A stretch of DNA of 64,000 bases from Novosphingobium mangrovisedimenti (GTDB taxonomy: Bacteria; Pseudomonadota; Alphaproteobacteria; Sphingomonadales; Sphingomonadaceae). A program made the translations under genes and the position numbers. A model generated the notes under the pieces. The model was not told the origin of the DNA. It ran no database searches and worked only from the letters and a program-made list of their open reading frames with translations. Shown one piece after another: positions 8,966 through 17,362 of this stretch. The stretch spans positions 310,001-374,000 of the forward strand of contig NZ_JANZXA010000002.1 of assembly GCF_025153475.1 (NCBI RefSeq), given 5' to 3'. The number at the start of each line of letters is the position of its first letter. Position 1 is the first letter of the stretch.

Positions 8966-9733
8966 ATGACGATCAGGAGCCGCCTGACCGCGCTCTATGA
9001 AGGCGACAGCTCCTATTCGCGCGCCTACAGCTACTTCCTGCTGATCTTCGACATCGTGATGATCCTCTACGTCATCACCTCGTCGTTCTTTCTCGGCTCC
9101 AGAGCCATCGAGATCATCGACGCGCTTCTGGGCGTGGTCATCATTTTCGATTTTTTCGCGCGGCTGATTGTCAGCCGCTTTCGCATTCGTACCCTGTTCA
9201 GCGTCTGGGGCGCGGCCGACCTCGTCGTAATCCTCTCGCTGCTAGCCCCGATCGCCGGAGAGGGTTTCGCCTTCCTGCGCGTGGTGCGCACGTTCCGGCT
9301 TCTGCGCTCCTACCACCTGCTCAAGCAGCTGCGCGGCGACTTCCTCTATTTCCGCCGCAACGAAGCGACGATCTTCGCCGTACTCAATCTGGGCTTGTTC
9401 ATCTTCGTGACCACCGCGCTGGTCTTCGAGACCCAGCACGGCTCCAATCCGCGAATACAGAACTACGCTGACGCCCTCTATTTCACCGTCACCACGCTGA
9501 CCACCACCGGCTTCGGCGACATCACGTTGCCGGGTGCCACCGGCCGCCTGCTCTCGGTCGCGATCATGATCTTCGGCGTCTCGCTGTTCGTGCGACTGAT
9601 CCAGGTCGTCTTCCGTCCCCCCAAGGTGGAATACGAATGCAAGGGCTGCGGTCTCCTCCGGCACGATCCGGACGCTATTCACTGCAAGCACTGCGGAAGT
9701 CTGCTCCATATTCCCAACGAAGGATCATCCTGA
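8966..9733 (+). CDS. Potassium channel-like ion transporter with C-terminal zinc ribbon
   Basis: A 255-residue membrane protein of the voltage-gated-like ion channel superfamily. It has several TM helices, including an S4-like helix rich in spaced Arg (L-R-V-V-R-T-F-R-L-L-R). A pore loop carries the filter T-T-T-G-F-G-D-I (GFG at 182-184). The unusual part is the tail: C225-x2-C228 and C240-x2-C243 form a zinc-ribbon-like motif ending about 12 residues from the C-terminus. ATG 8966 was chosen; an in-frame TTG at 8882 would add 28 residues. It probably conducts K+ across the inner membrane; the ribbon could be a redox or metal sensor (inference). Confidence 0.85.
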   Translation: MTIRSRLTALYEGDSSYSRAYSYFLLIFDIVMILYVITSSFFLGSRAIEIIDALLGVVIIFDFFARLIVSRFRIRTLFSVWGAADLVVILSLLAPIAGEGFAFLRVVRTFRLLRSYHLLKQLRGDFLYFRRNEATIFAVLNLGLFIFVTTALVFETQHGSNPRIQNYADALYFTVTTLTTTGFGDITLPGATGRLLSVAIMIFGVSLFVRLIQVVFRPPKVEYECKGCGLLRHDPDAIHCKHCGSLLHIPNEGSS

Positions 9734-9883
9734 CCCCGCAGCCGCCGGGCGCGGGCTCCGCGACCGACGGCACCCCTTGCAATATCCCTTGACTATGCAG
9801 GCGCGCATCCCCAATCGGACGAAAACCTGCTCCTGAAACGGTTGGCTTCGGACAACCACGAGCGTGGAGCCATGGTTTCAAGG

Positions 9884-9959
<76 letters not shown>

Positions 9960-10154
9960 CATTTCCACGACAGGGCGAGAGAAGCAGGCGGGCGGGATTC
10001 CCGGCGACGGCGCGTTTGTCGCAACCGGAACATCGCGCTCCGTTTTGTCGGCGTTTGTCGTGTTCCCCACCCTCCCTGTCCGTTCGAATTCACCGAAATC
10101 CGTGTGTTTCATGATGGCGCGGATCTTGCTTCATTGCCGCCCAGGAGGCCGCCG

Positions 10155-10634
10155 ATGCGCACGGACACACCATTCGAAGGGATCAATTTCGGTAGCGTGC
10201 CCGAAGCGGTCGACGAACTTCTTCAGGCGGGCGTCCTGGCCCATCGCCGCGACAAGACCGCAGCCGACGCTCTGTTTCACGAGGCGCTGACGCTCGATCC
10301 CGCCGCGCTGCCGACCTATTTCTGCCTCTACAAGATCCACACCTATTCGGGCCGTCTCGACGAGGCGCGCGCCATGGCCGAAGCCGGGCTGGCGGAAGCG
10401 GCCCGGCAGGCGGGCTGGAGTACCGACTGGCGCCTGTGGCTGCCCTTGCAGACCGGCCCTGCCGATCCCGGCCGCTTCGCGCTCTACACTCTCAAGGCGC
10501 TGGCCTTCATCGCCCTGCGCGACGCACGCCCGGACGATGCCGCCGCGATGCTCTCGGCCCTGCGCAAGCTCGATCCCCAGGGCGAGGTCGGCTGGCCTGT
10601 CGTCGCCGAACTGGCCGAAGGCTGCGCGGCATGA
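10155..10634 (+). CDS. TPR-like protein opening the redox cluster
   Basis: A 159-residue cytoplasmic protein. ATG 10155 follows GGAGG by 6 bases. Helical A/L-rich repeats (D-A-L-F-H-E-A-L-T-L-D-P-A-A-L-P and the following Y-S-G-R-L-D-E-A-R-A-M-A) match tetratricopeptide-type packing, so it may act as an interaction scaffold. It is first of four closely spaced same-strand genes with short gaps and good ribosome sites. No catalytic residues are visible. The specific family is not recognised. Confidence 0.7.
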   Translation: MRTDTPFEGINFGSVPEAVDELLQAGVLAHRRDKTAADALFHEALTLDPAALPTYFCLYKIHTYSGRLDEARAMAEAGLAEAARQAGWSTDWRLWLPLQTGPADPGRFALYTLKALAFIALRDARPDDAAAMLSALRKLDPQGEVGWPVVAELAEGCAA

Positions 10635-10698
10635 AGCAGATAACCGGACACCCCTGCGACGCAACGCGTTCCCCTCCCCGCACGAACAGGAGACTCCC

Positions 10699-11013
10699 AT
10701 GGCCACGCTGATCAAGACCACGCAGGACGGCCGCCGCGTCGAGGTGATAGGCTTGGCCGTGACGCTCGACGGCAGACCGGAATCAATGGATGTCACCGAC
10801 ATCATCACGCATCCGCGCAAGCTGCAAATCATGCACGCCGCGCCCGAGGCGACACACGTTGCCGGGCGCATCGCGCTGACACGGGAGGAAGCGGAAAAGG
10901 CAAAGGCCGCGCTACTGGAGAACCAGGCCCAGGTCGCCGCCAACCCCCGATACGCCGCGGCGCGCTTCCAGGCGGCCATCAACAGCCGGGCCTGGCAGGA
11001 AGGCATCGAGTAA
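10699..11013 (+). CDS. Small conserved hypothetical protein
   Basis: A 104-residue soluble protein with AGGAG 7 bases before ATG 10699. A beta-rich N-terminal half (T-T-Q-D-G-R-R-V-E-V-I-G) is followed by a charged helix (R-E-E-A-E-K-A-K-A-A-L-L). No signal peptide or Cys cluster. It sits between the TPR-like gene and another small unknown in the same orientation, so co-transcription is likely. Family not recognised. Confidence 0.65.
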   Translation: MATLIKTTQDGRRVEVIGLAVTLDGRPESMDVTDIITHPRKLQIMHAAPEATHVAGRIALTREEAEKAKAALLENQAQVAANPRYAAARFQAAINSRAWQEGIE

Positions 11014-11057
11014 CCGCGCGGCCGGCGTCGCGCGGACAACAGCAAGGAGCACGCACG

Positions 11058-11288
11058 TTGGACGCGGAAGGATATTTCATCGACTGGAACGGAGGCCTGC
11101 GCAGCACGCGCGATCCTGGCGTGGATGTCGCCTGCGAGGTCGATCCGGTGTCGCGCTATGTCGCGGTCATGTCCCCGAAAGGGGCGCTGATGCACGAGGC
11201 GACATTGTACCGCACGCTAGAAGACGTCGCGAAGGCGGGCATCAAGGCAACGCTTGTCCCCGGCGCCGTACGATGGGACAAGCCTTGA
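11058..11288 (+). CDS. Small conserved hypothetical protein (TTG start)
   Basis: A 76-residue protein. The TTG at 11058 is supported by AAGGAG nine bases upstream, and no in-frame ATG gives a plausible product. Two beta-hairpin-like segments are seen (G-Y-F-I-D-W-N-G-G and Y-V-A-V-M-S-P-K-G). Third member of the small-gene run in the redox cluster. No recognised family. Confidence 0.6.
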   Translation: MDAEGYFIDWNGGLRSTRDPGVDVACEVDPVSRYVAVMSPKGALMHEATLYRTLEDVAKAGIKATLVPGAVRWDKP

Positions 11289-11343
11289 GAGATCGCGGGA
11301 TGCACAAGGCCCGAGTCAAAAAGCTACTATAGGAGAGCAGCAG

Positions 11344-11673
11344 ATGTTCATCGCCATGAACCGCTTCCAGGTCATCCGGGGTGAGGAAGAAGCTTTCGAG
11401 ACCGTCTGGAAGAGCCGCGAAAGCCATCTCGATGAAGTGCCCGGCTTCGTCGAGTTCCACTTGCTGCGCGGGCCCGAAGCGGAGGATCACACGCTGTTCG
11501 CCTCGCACACCGTCTGGCGTTCGAAAGCGGACTTCGAGGCCTGGACCACTTCCGAAGCCTTCCGCAAGGCCCATGCCGGGGCAGGAAGCCACAAGCCGCT
11601 CTACATTGGTCCTCCTAAGTTCGAAGGCTTCGAGGTCATCCAGACGGTCGGCGCCAGCGAGGCCGTAGGCTAG
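11344..11673 (+). CDS. Antibiotic biosynthesis monooxygenase (ABM) fold protein, HmoA/IsdG-like
   Basis: A 109-residue dimeric alpha-beta barrel type protein. The start M-F-I-A-M-N-R-F, the central V-P-G-F-V-E-F-H-L-L-R and the later H-T-V-W-R-S motif are typical of the ABM branch that includes haem-degrading HmoA/IsdG proteins. AGGAG stands before ATG 11344. It is 56 bases after the preceding small gene and just upstream of a truncated haemoglobin, so a haem or O2-linked job is plausible. The reaction itself is inferred, not shown. Confidence 0.8.
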   Translation: MFIAMNRFQVIRGEEEAFETVWKSRESHLDEVPGFVEFHLLRGPEAEDHTLFASHTVWRSKADFEAWTTSEAFRKAHAGAGSHKPLYIGPPKFEGFEVIQTVGASEAVG

Positions 11674-11676
11674 CGA

Positions 11677-11811
11677 ATGGCCGCTCTGGTCGAAGTCGCC
11701 GCCGGGGCACGGCTTTGCCGCTATTTCGTCACTTACACGGGCGTCGGCCTGCCGTTCCGGCTGGGCGGAAGTCACCATGTGCGGGGAAACGCAAGTGGTC
11801 TCGCCGCTTAG
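11677..11811 (+). pseudogene. Short ORF, possible truncated remnant of a small conserved protein
   Basis: Three bases after the ABM stop, an ATG opens 44 codons. Residues ~11-28 (A-R-L-C-R-Y-F-V-T-Y-T-G-V-G-L-P-F-R) look like the conserved start of a larger small-protein family I recall from similar clusters. Coherence is then lost (G-S-H-H-V-R-G-N) and a stop follows. The rest of the 220-base gap to the haemoglobin gene does not continue it in another frame. I read it as a decayed or truncated gene; a genuine 44-residue peptide is possible. Confidence 0.35.
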
Positions 11812-11897
11812 GGTTTGACATGCTCCGACGATCGCAGGAACAGGCCCCCCGGCGGGCAAGGCCGCCACGCGACAATTTCCAGGGACACACGGCCTGA

Positions 11898-12299
11898 ATG
11901 ACGGACACCAATACCAGCATGTTCGAACAGATCGGCGGCGAGGTCACGATCGACCGTCTGGTCGAGCGCTTCTATGACCTGATCGACAGCCTGCCGCAGG
12001 CGCGCACCATCCGCGACATGCACGAAGCGGATCTGGGGCCGCTGAAGCGCGTGCTGAAACGCTATCTCACCGAATGGCTGGGCGGCCCCGCGCTCTATTC
12101 TTCCGAACGCGGCCATCCGCGCCTGCGCCAGCGGCACATGGGCTTTCCCATCGACAATGCCGCGCGCGATGCCTGGATGGAATGCATGGACCTCGCACTG
12201 GCCGAGACCGTGCCCGACGAAGCCGCGCGGCAGAACATCCACACGGCCCTCGCCAAGCTGGCCGACTGGATGCGCAACCGGCAGGATGAAACGGGCTGA
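11898..12299 (+). CDS. Group II truncated haemoglobin
   Basis: A 133-residue 2-on-2 globin. The group II signature G-H-P-R-L-R-Q-R-H-M-x-F-P-I is present with proximal His80, and the usual R-D-A-W-M-E-C-M motif follows. Such proteins bind O2 or NO with high affinity and often protect against nitrosative or oxidative stress, or sit beside oxygen-sensitive enzymes. It ends 18 bases from the stop of the convergent Rieske gene and is the last plus-strand gene of the first half of the redox cluster. Confidence 0.92.
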   Translation: MTDTNTSMFEQIGGEVTIDRLVERFYDLIDSLPQARTIRDMHEADLGPLKRVLKRYLTEWLGGPALYSSERGHPRLRQRHMGFPIDNAARDAWMECMDLALAETVPDEAARQNIHTALAKLADWMRNRQDETG

Positions 12300-12317
12300 G
12301 GCGAACGCGCCTCGATC

Positions 12318-12743
12318 TCAGTCCGAGGTGATCATCACCTCGGGATGCTCGTCGGGCTCGCTCAGATGCAGGCCGTCTTCCTCGGTCAGCGTGTCGTCGA
12401 TCATGCAGATGTCGCCATCGTCGATGATGATGTCGATCCGCTTCAGGTGGCCGCCCTTGCCCGGGCCGATGAAGCACTTGCCGTCATCGAGATCAAAAAG
12501 ATCGCCGTGCACGCTGCACTTCAGGAAATTGCCCTCGTCGTCAAGAAATTCCCCGGTGCCGGTATCGAGGCGGGCACCATCGTGCGGGCAGGCATTCTCG
12601 TAGGCATGGAATGTGCCGCCCTTGCGGGTGATGAGGATCGGCCATGGCTCCATCCTGCCGTCGATCTGGCGCGCCAGCACGAAGCCGCGCACCTCCTCTT
12701 CCTGCACTTCCATCGTCTCGCAGATCACAAACAGTTCAGTCAT
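12318..12743 (-). CDS. Rieske-type [2Fe-2S] ferredoxin
   Basis: A 141-residue Rieske domain protein. The cluster ligands read C52-P-H54 and C76-x2-H79, with normal spacing. An acidic C-terminal tail (many Asp/Glu) follows residue ~105. No TM helix is present, so it is a soluble electron carrier. GGAGG stands before the ATG. It lies downstream of the GST-like and flavin oxidase genes on the same strand (91-base gap), and probably belongs to their operon. It could donate electrons to an unseen oxygenase or to the neighbouring enzymes. Confidence 0.9.
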   Translation of the reverse strand: MTELFVICETMEVQEEEVRGFVLARQIDGRMEPWPILITRKGGTFHAYENACPHDGARLDTGTGEFLDDEGNFLKCSVHGDLFDLDDGKCFIGPGKGGHLKRIDIIIDDGDICMIDDTLTEEDGLHLSEPDEHPEVMITSD

Positions 12744-12834
12744 GGTAGTCCTCCGTCCAGAGGTGTGGGAAAGGGGCTGGCGTCGGCCGTGCGGTCGATG
12801 CGCGGGGAGATGATGTCTGCGGGCGTCCCATCGC

Positions 12835-13485
12835 TCAGGCCGCCTTGCCCAGCCTGCCGGGATCGTACCCTTCCTCGCGCAGCACGCGGTAAACGGCGTC
12901 GCGCCCCAGCATGAACCGGTAGTGATCGAGCAGGCGCGGCGGCAGCGGCACATCGGTCATGTCCGCCCAGAACTCGACATAGAACAGGATCGGATCGGCG
13001 ACCGTGAACGTGCCGAGCGCATAGCCTTCGGCATCGAGCATCGCGGCCGCCTCGACCAGCGCCTGTGCCGCGATGCGTCGGCCCTCGGCGATCACTTGCG
13101 CCGCCTCCTGCGGGTCGCAGCCATAGGCCTCGGGGACGAAGACCCGGGCAAAGCCCTGCCCGTGAACCACCCCGGTGACATGGTGCATGATGGCGCGGGC
13201 CCGCTCCTGCAGTGCCGGATCGGCGGGCCAGTAGCGCCCGCGCCGGCAATTGCGCCCGAGCCATTCGGCAATGGTGACGAGATCGGTCAGCACGCTGCCG
13301 TCCCTCAGCCGCAGGCTGGGAATGGTACCGCGCGGATTGATCGCGAGGTATTCGGGCCGCCGGTTCTGCCCGGCCGGGATGTCGATCACCGCCACTTCGA
13401 ACACCTCCTCCACTTCCTCGAGGATGATGTTGGCCGCGGTCGAGCACGAACCCGGCGCCATGTAGAGACACATGTTGGCCATCAT
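12835..13485 (-). CDS. Glutathione S-transferase family protein
   Basis: A 216-residue protein with an N-terminal thioredoxin-like domain (L-Y-M-A-P-G-S-C-S-T-A-A-N) and a cis-Pro region N-P-R-G-T-I-P-S-L. The all-helical C-terminal domain starts near residue 95. Ser/Cys residues at the helix-1 N-cap suggest a beta- or nu-class-like site. Its ATG overlaps the stop of the upstream flavin oxidase gene (ATGA), so translation is coupled. Two alternative ATGs follow within 15 bases. The substrate is unknown; context suggests work on the flavoenzyme product. Confidence 0.85.
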   Translation of the reverse strand: MMANMCLYMAPGSCSTAANIILEEVEEVFEVAVIDIPAGQNRRPEYLAINPRGTIPSLRLRDGSVLTDLVTIAEWLGRNCRRGRYWPADPALQERARAIMHHVTGVVHGQGFARVFVPEAYGCDPQEAAQVIAEGRRIAAQALVEAAAMLDAEGYALGTFTVADPILFYVEFWADMTDVPLPPRLLDHYRFMLGRDAVYRVLREEGYDPGRLGKAA

Positions 13486-15065
13486 GCCGCTCCCGCGCTG
13501 GCATCGGAGCCATGGCTGCCCAGCAGGAGCAGGTTCGCCTGCTGCGAGAATTCCACCCAGGCCGCCGCGACATCGCGCATCATGGCATTCACATAGTCGC
13601 GTGGGGGCTTGTGCTCGTCCGGAAAATTGGAAAGCGCGCACGAAGTGGCGTTGAATTCCATGACATCCGCCAGCAGCGCATCGAGGAAGAGCTTGAACGG
13701 GGCCTGCACCACCGGGAGCAGGCTGGAGCGCCCTTTCGTGACCGATGCCCCGGCCCCGTCGAAAGACAGCGCGCCAAGCAGGGCCAAGGCCCTGGCGAAC
13801 ACCTCTTCCACCGCGGCCAGCAAGGCGCGCTGCGTGAGTTGCTCGCGCTCCTGCCGCATCAGGCTGCGCGACAGGGCGGCGCGGTAGGTGGAAAAACCCG
13901 CGGCGCGCGCGCCCTCAACCCACTCGCCGAAGCTGGCAAGCGCGGCGGCGTTCGCGGGGCGTGCCAGCAATTCGGCCCGTTCGCTCGTTTCGCCGATGGC
14001 CCGCGCCACCCTGTGCGCGGCATCGAGCGCGCCCTCGAGATAGCCAGGATCGCGCGCGGAGGTCTCCGCCCCGGCAAAATGGAGCTTCTCCCCCCAATGC
14101 GCGCCGCGCAGCAGGCTGTCGGCAAATGGCGGATGGTCGTCGGGCTCCTGCGCAAGATCGGCCGCAGTGCAGGTAAAGGCCTCGCCTGCCCAATCGCGGT
14201 AATATAGCCCGCGCATTTCCAGCTGCGTACCGAACAGTTGCGTCAGCTGGCTCTCGATGAGCATCGGCAGGCCATCAGCGAAATCCCTGCGCAGATCGGC
14301 CGGCAGACTCAGGAATGCGCCGAGCCCGGCGCGGCCGCCGGCAGCATCGCAAGCGTCCCACGTCTCTGCGAGCACAGCCTGTTCATGTGTGACAAAGGCG
14401 GAACCGGACAGCCCCGCTTCGCGCCACACGGGACTTGCGCAGGCAACGCCCACCTTGGCGGACGTTGCCATCCAGGTCTGCGTGTGTTGCAGAGCCGACA
14501 GGCTTGCCCTGTCCAGCATCGGCGAAAATGTCAGGGACGCGACAAGCCGTGGGGGCATGGCCATGACGCAACACCGGGCCAGCGCTTCGCCATCGCCTTC
14601 CCCCGAGCACCAGGCAAGGCGCACGTGGGCTCCCTCGTCGAACAGCGCCTGAACGACATGGCCCAGCCGGATCTCCGTCCGTGAAAGCCTTGCGGCGATG
14701 CCCCTGACAAGCTGGGCCATGCCGCCAAACAGGCGGTGCGCCCCGTCATGGATGGACAGCGGCGGCGTCTGGTGCGGCCCCTTGTCGACATCGCTCAGGG
14801 ACAGGTTGATGCCTTCATCCCTTTGGGGGAACGAGGGAATTTCGAGACGATGCACGAGCTCGGCAACGAGCGCCTGGCGATGCGGCCAGAACCATGTCGG
14901 CCCCAGATCGACAGCCAGACCGCTTTCGGCGTCCATCTCGGTCAGGATGCGGCCACCGGGGCGTTCACGGGCTTCGAGGACGAGCACCGACCGGCCCTGC
15001 TCCTCCAGCATTTCGGCCAGTGCAAGCCCGCTCAGGCCCGCTCCGACTATGGCGACATCGTACAT
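13482..15065 (-). CDS. Flavin amine-oxidase-like protein with extra C-terminal domain
   Basis: A 527-residue FAD protein. The dinucleotide motif V-A-I-V-G-A-G-L-S-G-L-A is at the N-terminus, followed by E-A-R-E-R-P-G-G-R. The closing flavin motif L-H-F-A-G-A-E-T-S occurs near residue 330. Monoamine-oxidase-type proteins normally end shortly after, but here ~170 more residues follow, including a helical Arg/Glu-rich region and N-A-T-S-C-A-L-S-N-F-P-D-E-H. That tail has no motif I recognise. The gene is divergent from the SagB-like gene (125-base gap) and coupled to the GST gene. It probably oxidises an amine or a C-N/C-C bond in a pathway metabolite. Confidence 0.82.
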   Translation of the reverse strand: MYDVAIVGAGLSGLALAEMLEEQGRSVLVLEARERPGGRILTEMDAESGLAVDLGPTWFWPHRQALVAELVHRLEIPSFPQRDEGINLSLSDVDKGPHQTPPLSIHDGAHRLFGGMAQLVRGIAARLSRTEIRLGHVVQALFDEGAHVRLAWCSGEGDGEALARCCVMAMPPRLVASLTFSPMLDRASLSALQHTQTWMATSAKVGVACASPVWREAGLSGSAFVTHEQAVLAETWDACDAAGGRAGLGAFLSLPADLRRDFADGLPMLIESQLTQLFGTQLEMRGLYYRDWAGEAFTCTAADLAQEPDDHPPFADSLLRGAHWGEKLHFAGAETSARDPGYLEGALDAAHRVARAIGETSERAELLARPANAAALASFGEWVEGARAAGFSTYRAALSRSLMRQEREQLTQRALLAAVEEVFARALALLGALSFDGAGASVTKGRSSLLPVVQAPFKLFLDALLADVMEFNATSCALSNFPDEHKPPRDYVNAMMRDVAAAWVEFSQQANLLLLGSHGSDASAGAA

Positions 15066-15190
15066 GGCTTACTCCCCGGAGCTTCGTGTCCGGGGCAGCC
15101 ATGCAAGAACCGGACAATTTCCGCTCCGTGGCATGAAACTTGTTTGCAAAGCCATCGGCATCTGCCGGTTGCTCAGGAGCACAGACACCC

Positions 15191-16786
15191 ATGCTCGACA
15201 TTGCGGAAAAAGACTTGCGGAAGCGGGTCCGGACCGTCCTTGCCTATCATCGCCGGACCAAGCACCGGCCGGATGGCTATGCGGCCGGACCGGGAACGCT
15301 GGACTGGGATGCCCAGCCATGCCCCTACCGGCATTTCGCGGGTGCCCCGGTCACGTCGCTGCCACTGGCTTCGGGCGGCATAAGCACGCCATTTGCCGCC
15401 TTGACCGGCCAGAGCCGTGTCGCCGCCGTCATTTCCGATCGCCGCAGCGTCGGGGCGCTGCTGGAGCTGTCCTTCGGCCTCGCCGCCGTGAAGGAATATG
15501 GGCCCGACAGCTGGGCCCTGCGGTGCAACCCTTCCAGCGGTAACCTGCATCCCACCGAAGCCTATGTGCTGGCCGGCGGTATTGGTGCGATTGCGGACGG
15601 CGTTCACCACTACCGGCCCCGCGAACATGCGCTGGAACAGCGCCTCGCCACCCGGCTGGAATGCCCGGGCCTGTGGATCGGCCTCAGTTCGATCCAGTGG
15701 CGCGAGGCCTGGAAATATGGGGAGCGGGCCTTCCGCTACTGCCAGCTCGATCTGGGCCACGCGCTCGGCGCCCTCACCGCAGCCTGCGACGCGCTGGGCT
15801 GGCGCGCGCATGTAGTGCCCGGCATCGGTACCGGGAAAGTCGGCCAGTTGCTCGGACTGGACAGAACGCAGGATTTCGGACGCGCCGAAAGGGAGGAGCC
15901 GGAAGTGCTGGTCCGGATCGAAACCGGGCCGGAGGCCGGCAGCCTGGACAGCGTTCCTGTTCCCGCGTGCCCGGACGATACGGGCTGGACGGGCGTTGCC
16001 AACCTGCTCGATCCTCACCCGATGTACCGCTGGCCGGTGATCGAGGCCGCTGCCGAAGCGAGCCGGGGCATGATCGAGAGCATCGCGCTCCACGCCGGCG
16101 CCCCGACAGTCCCGGCGCCGCAGGCGCGCGCGGCGGAGATCATCCTGAAACGGCGTAGCGCCCAGCGCTATGCCCGCGACCATGTCCTGCCCCGCGGTAC
16201 GTTCGCACGCGTGCTGGATTCCGTTTCGCAATTGCTCTGCCCAAGCCGGTTGCACCTGCTGGCCTATGCCCACAACGTCGAAGGACTAGACAGAGGGCTC
16301 TATGCATTGCCCCGCGACCCGGCCTCCCAACTGCGGCTACGCGCCGCACTGGACAGCGATCTGGCATGGCAGGAGGTCGCGGTCATGCCGGAAGTCCCTG
16401 CCCTCAGGCTGCTGGCCAAGGGAGATTTCCGCAAGCTGGTGCGCGCCCTCACCTGTCATCAGGCCATCGCCGCGGATGCCTGCGTGACGTTCTGCATGCT
16501 CGCCGAACTGGATGATCTGGAGAGCGCCGGCCCGTGGCTCTATCGCCATCTGCACTGGCAGGCGGGCCTGATCGGCCATCGCCTCTATCTGGAGGCCGAG
16601 GCGCTGGGGCTTGGCGGTACCGGTATCGGCTGCTTCCTCGACGACGAAGTGCATCGCCTGCTCGGCCTGACCGATGAGACCTTCCAGGCCATCTATCACT
16701 TCGCATTGGGCCGCGCGCTCGTGGACGAAAGAATCAGCTCGGCCCCCGCCTATCCCGGCCGCTCCCGCAGCGAAGCGCCATGGTGA
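15191..16786 (+). CDS. SagB/ThcOx-type nitroreductase-fold dehydrogenase, double domain
   Basis: A 531-residue protein built from two nitroreductase-like halves. The first contains R-C-N-P-S-S-G-N-L-H-P-T-E-A-Y (about 115-130), the classic SagB/ThcOx signature. The second begins near residue 315 with I-L-K-R-R-S-A-Q-R-Y and ends with the G-L-G-G-T-G-I-G-C-F-L-D-D motif. SagB enzymes use FMN to oxidise azolines to azoles in modified peptides, but no YcaO or precursor peptide gene is seen, so another redox role is likely. AGGAG lies 10 bases before ATG 15191. Confidence 0.85.
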   Translation: MLDIAEKDLRKRVRTVLAYHRRTKHRPDGYAAGPGTLDWDAQPCPYRHFAGAPVTSLPLASGGISTPFAALTGQSRVAAVISDRRSVGALLELSFGLAAVKEYGPDSWALRCNPSSGNLHPTEAYVLAGGIGAIADGVHHYRPREHALEQRLATRLECPGLWIGLSSIQWREAWKYGERAFRYCQLDLGHALGALTAACDALGWRAHVVPGIGTGKVGQLLGLDRTQDFGRAEREEPEVLVRIETGPEAGSLDSVPVPACPDDTGWTGVANLLDPHPMYRWPVIEAAAEASRGMIESIALHAGAPTVPAPQARAAEIILKRRSAQRYARDHVLPRGTFARVLDSVSQLLCPSRLHLLAYAHNVEGLDRGLYALPRDPASQLRLRAALDSDLAWQEVAVMPEVPALRLLAKGDFRKLVRALTCHQAIAADACVTFCMLAELDDLESAGPWLYRHLHWQAGLIGHRLYLEAEALGLGGTGIGCFLDDEVHRLLGLTDETFQAIYHFALGRALVDERISSAPAYPGRSRSEAPW

Positions 16787-17205
16787 TGCGGACAGGTCAG
16801 GTGAGTAAAAAGCCCGAAACGCGATCTGCAGTGCGATGCCCCTTGCGACGGAGGCTGCATCGACTGCTCCGATACGGCTCCATTGCCGCGACGCGAATGT
16901 CATCGGATGTCCATTCGGCAGCCTCTGCTGCCCAACATCTCAACCGATTGAAAGCCATCGTAAAATGACCGCATAAGAGCAACGGGTTTCGCCCTCGCCA
17001 TGCAGTAGCCATTTCGGGCCCCGGACGAACGCTCCTCCACAGGCGACGGCCTGTCCGGACATAGTACAAAGCCGACCGGAAACACGTTGCCGTCAGCCGT
17101 ACACCGGCATAGCCCTACGATCGATTGCAGCGCCGTCGCGCCTCAGGCGCCGGGATCTGCATCCGGGAAAACGACAACCAGAACATCGGGATTCACAGAG
17201 GTCGC
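16787..17205. other. Gene-free stretch after the SagB-like gene
   Basis: About 420 bases with no convincing reading frame, tRNA or repeat. Composition drops slightly below the local GC level. I see no clear terminator hairpin. Confidence 0.4.
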
Positions 17206-17337
17206 ATGAACAGGCTCACCCACCACAAGCTCGTCACGTCGCCATGCCATCTGGGGAGCAGGATTTCAGCGGGAGGCTGGGCCGTCGCCATAGGTTGCGG
17301 CCTCTGCCTCTGGGCGACGCTTCTCGCTTTGGCATAG
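17206..17337 (+). CDS. Possible 43-residue membrane peptide
   Basis: ATG 17206 with a weak AGAGG site opens a 43-codon frame. The N-terminal half is basic and polar; the last ~17 residues form one hydrophobic helix (A-V-A-I-G-C-G-L-C-L-W-A-T-L-L-A-L). That layout fits a small single-pass membrane protein. It sits convergent to the sugar transferase gene. No homologue is recalled, so this is a weak call. Confidence 0.3.
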   Translation: MNRLTHHKLVTSPCHLGSRISAGGWAVAIGCGLCLWATLLALA

Positions 17338-17362
17338 GCGGCAGCCCGCACCCGTCCCGGAT

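Noticed and set aside
7075..8967. A 630-codon frame on the minus strand over the DUF885 gene.
   Set aside because: High-GC antisense shadow; the opposite strand has a signal peptide and zinc motif and clear homology-like blocks.
10155..16786. Calling the redox cluster a nitrogen-fixation gene cluster.
   Set aside because: No nifHDK, nifEN, nifB or other diagnostic gene is in the window; the link is only a hypothesis from gene types.
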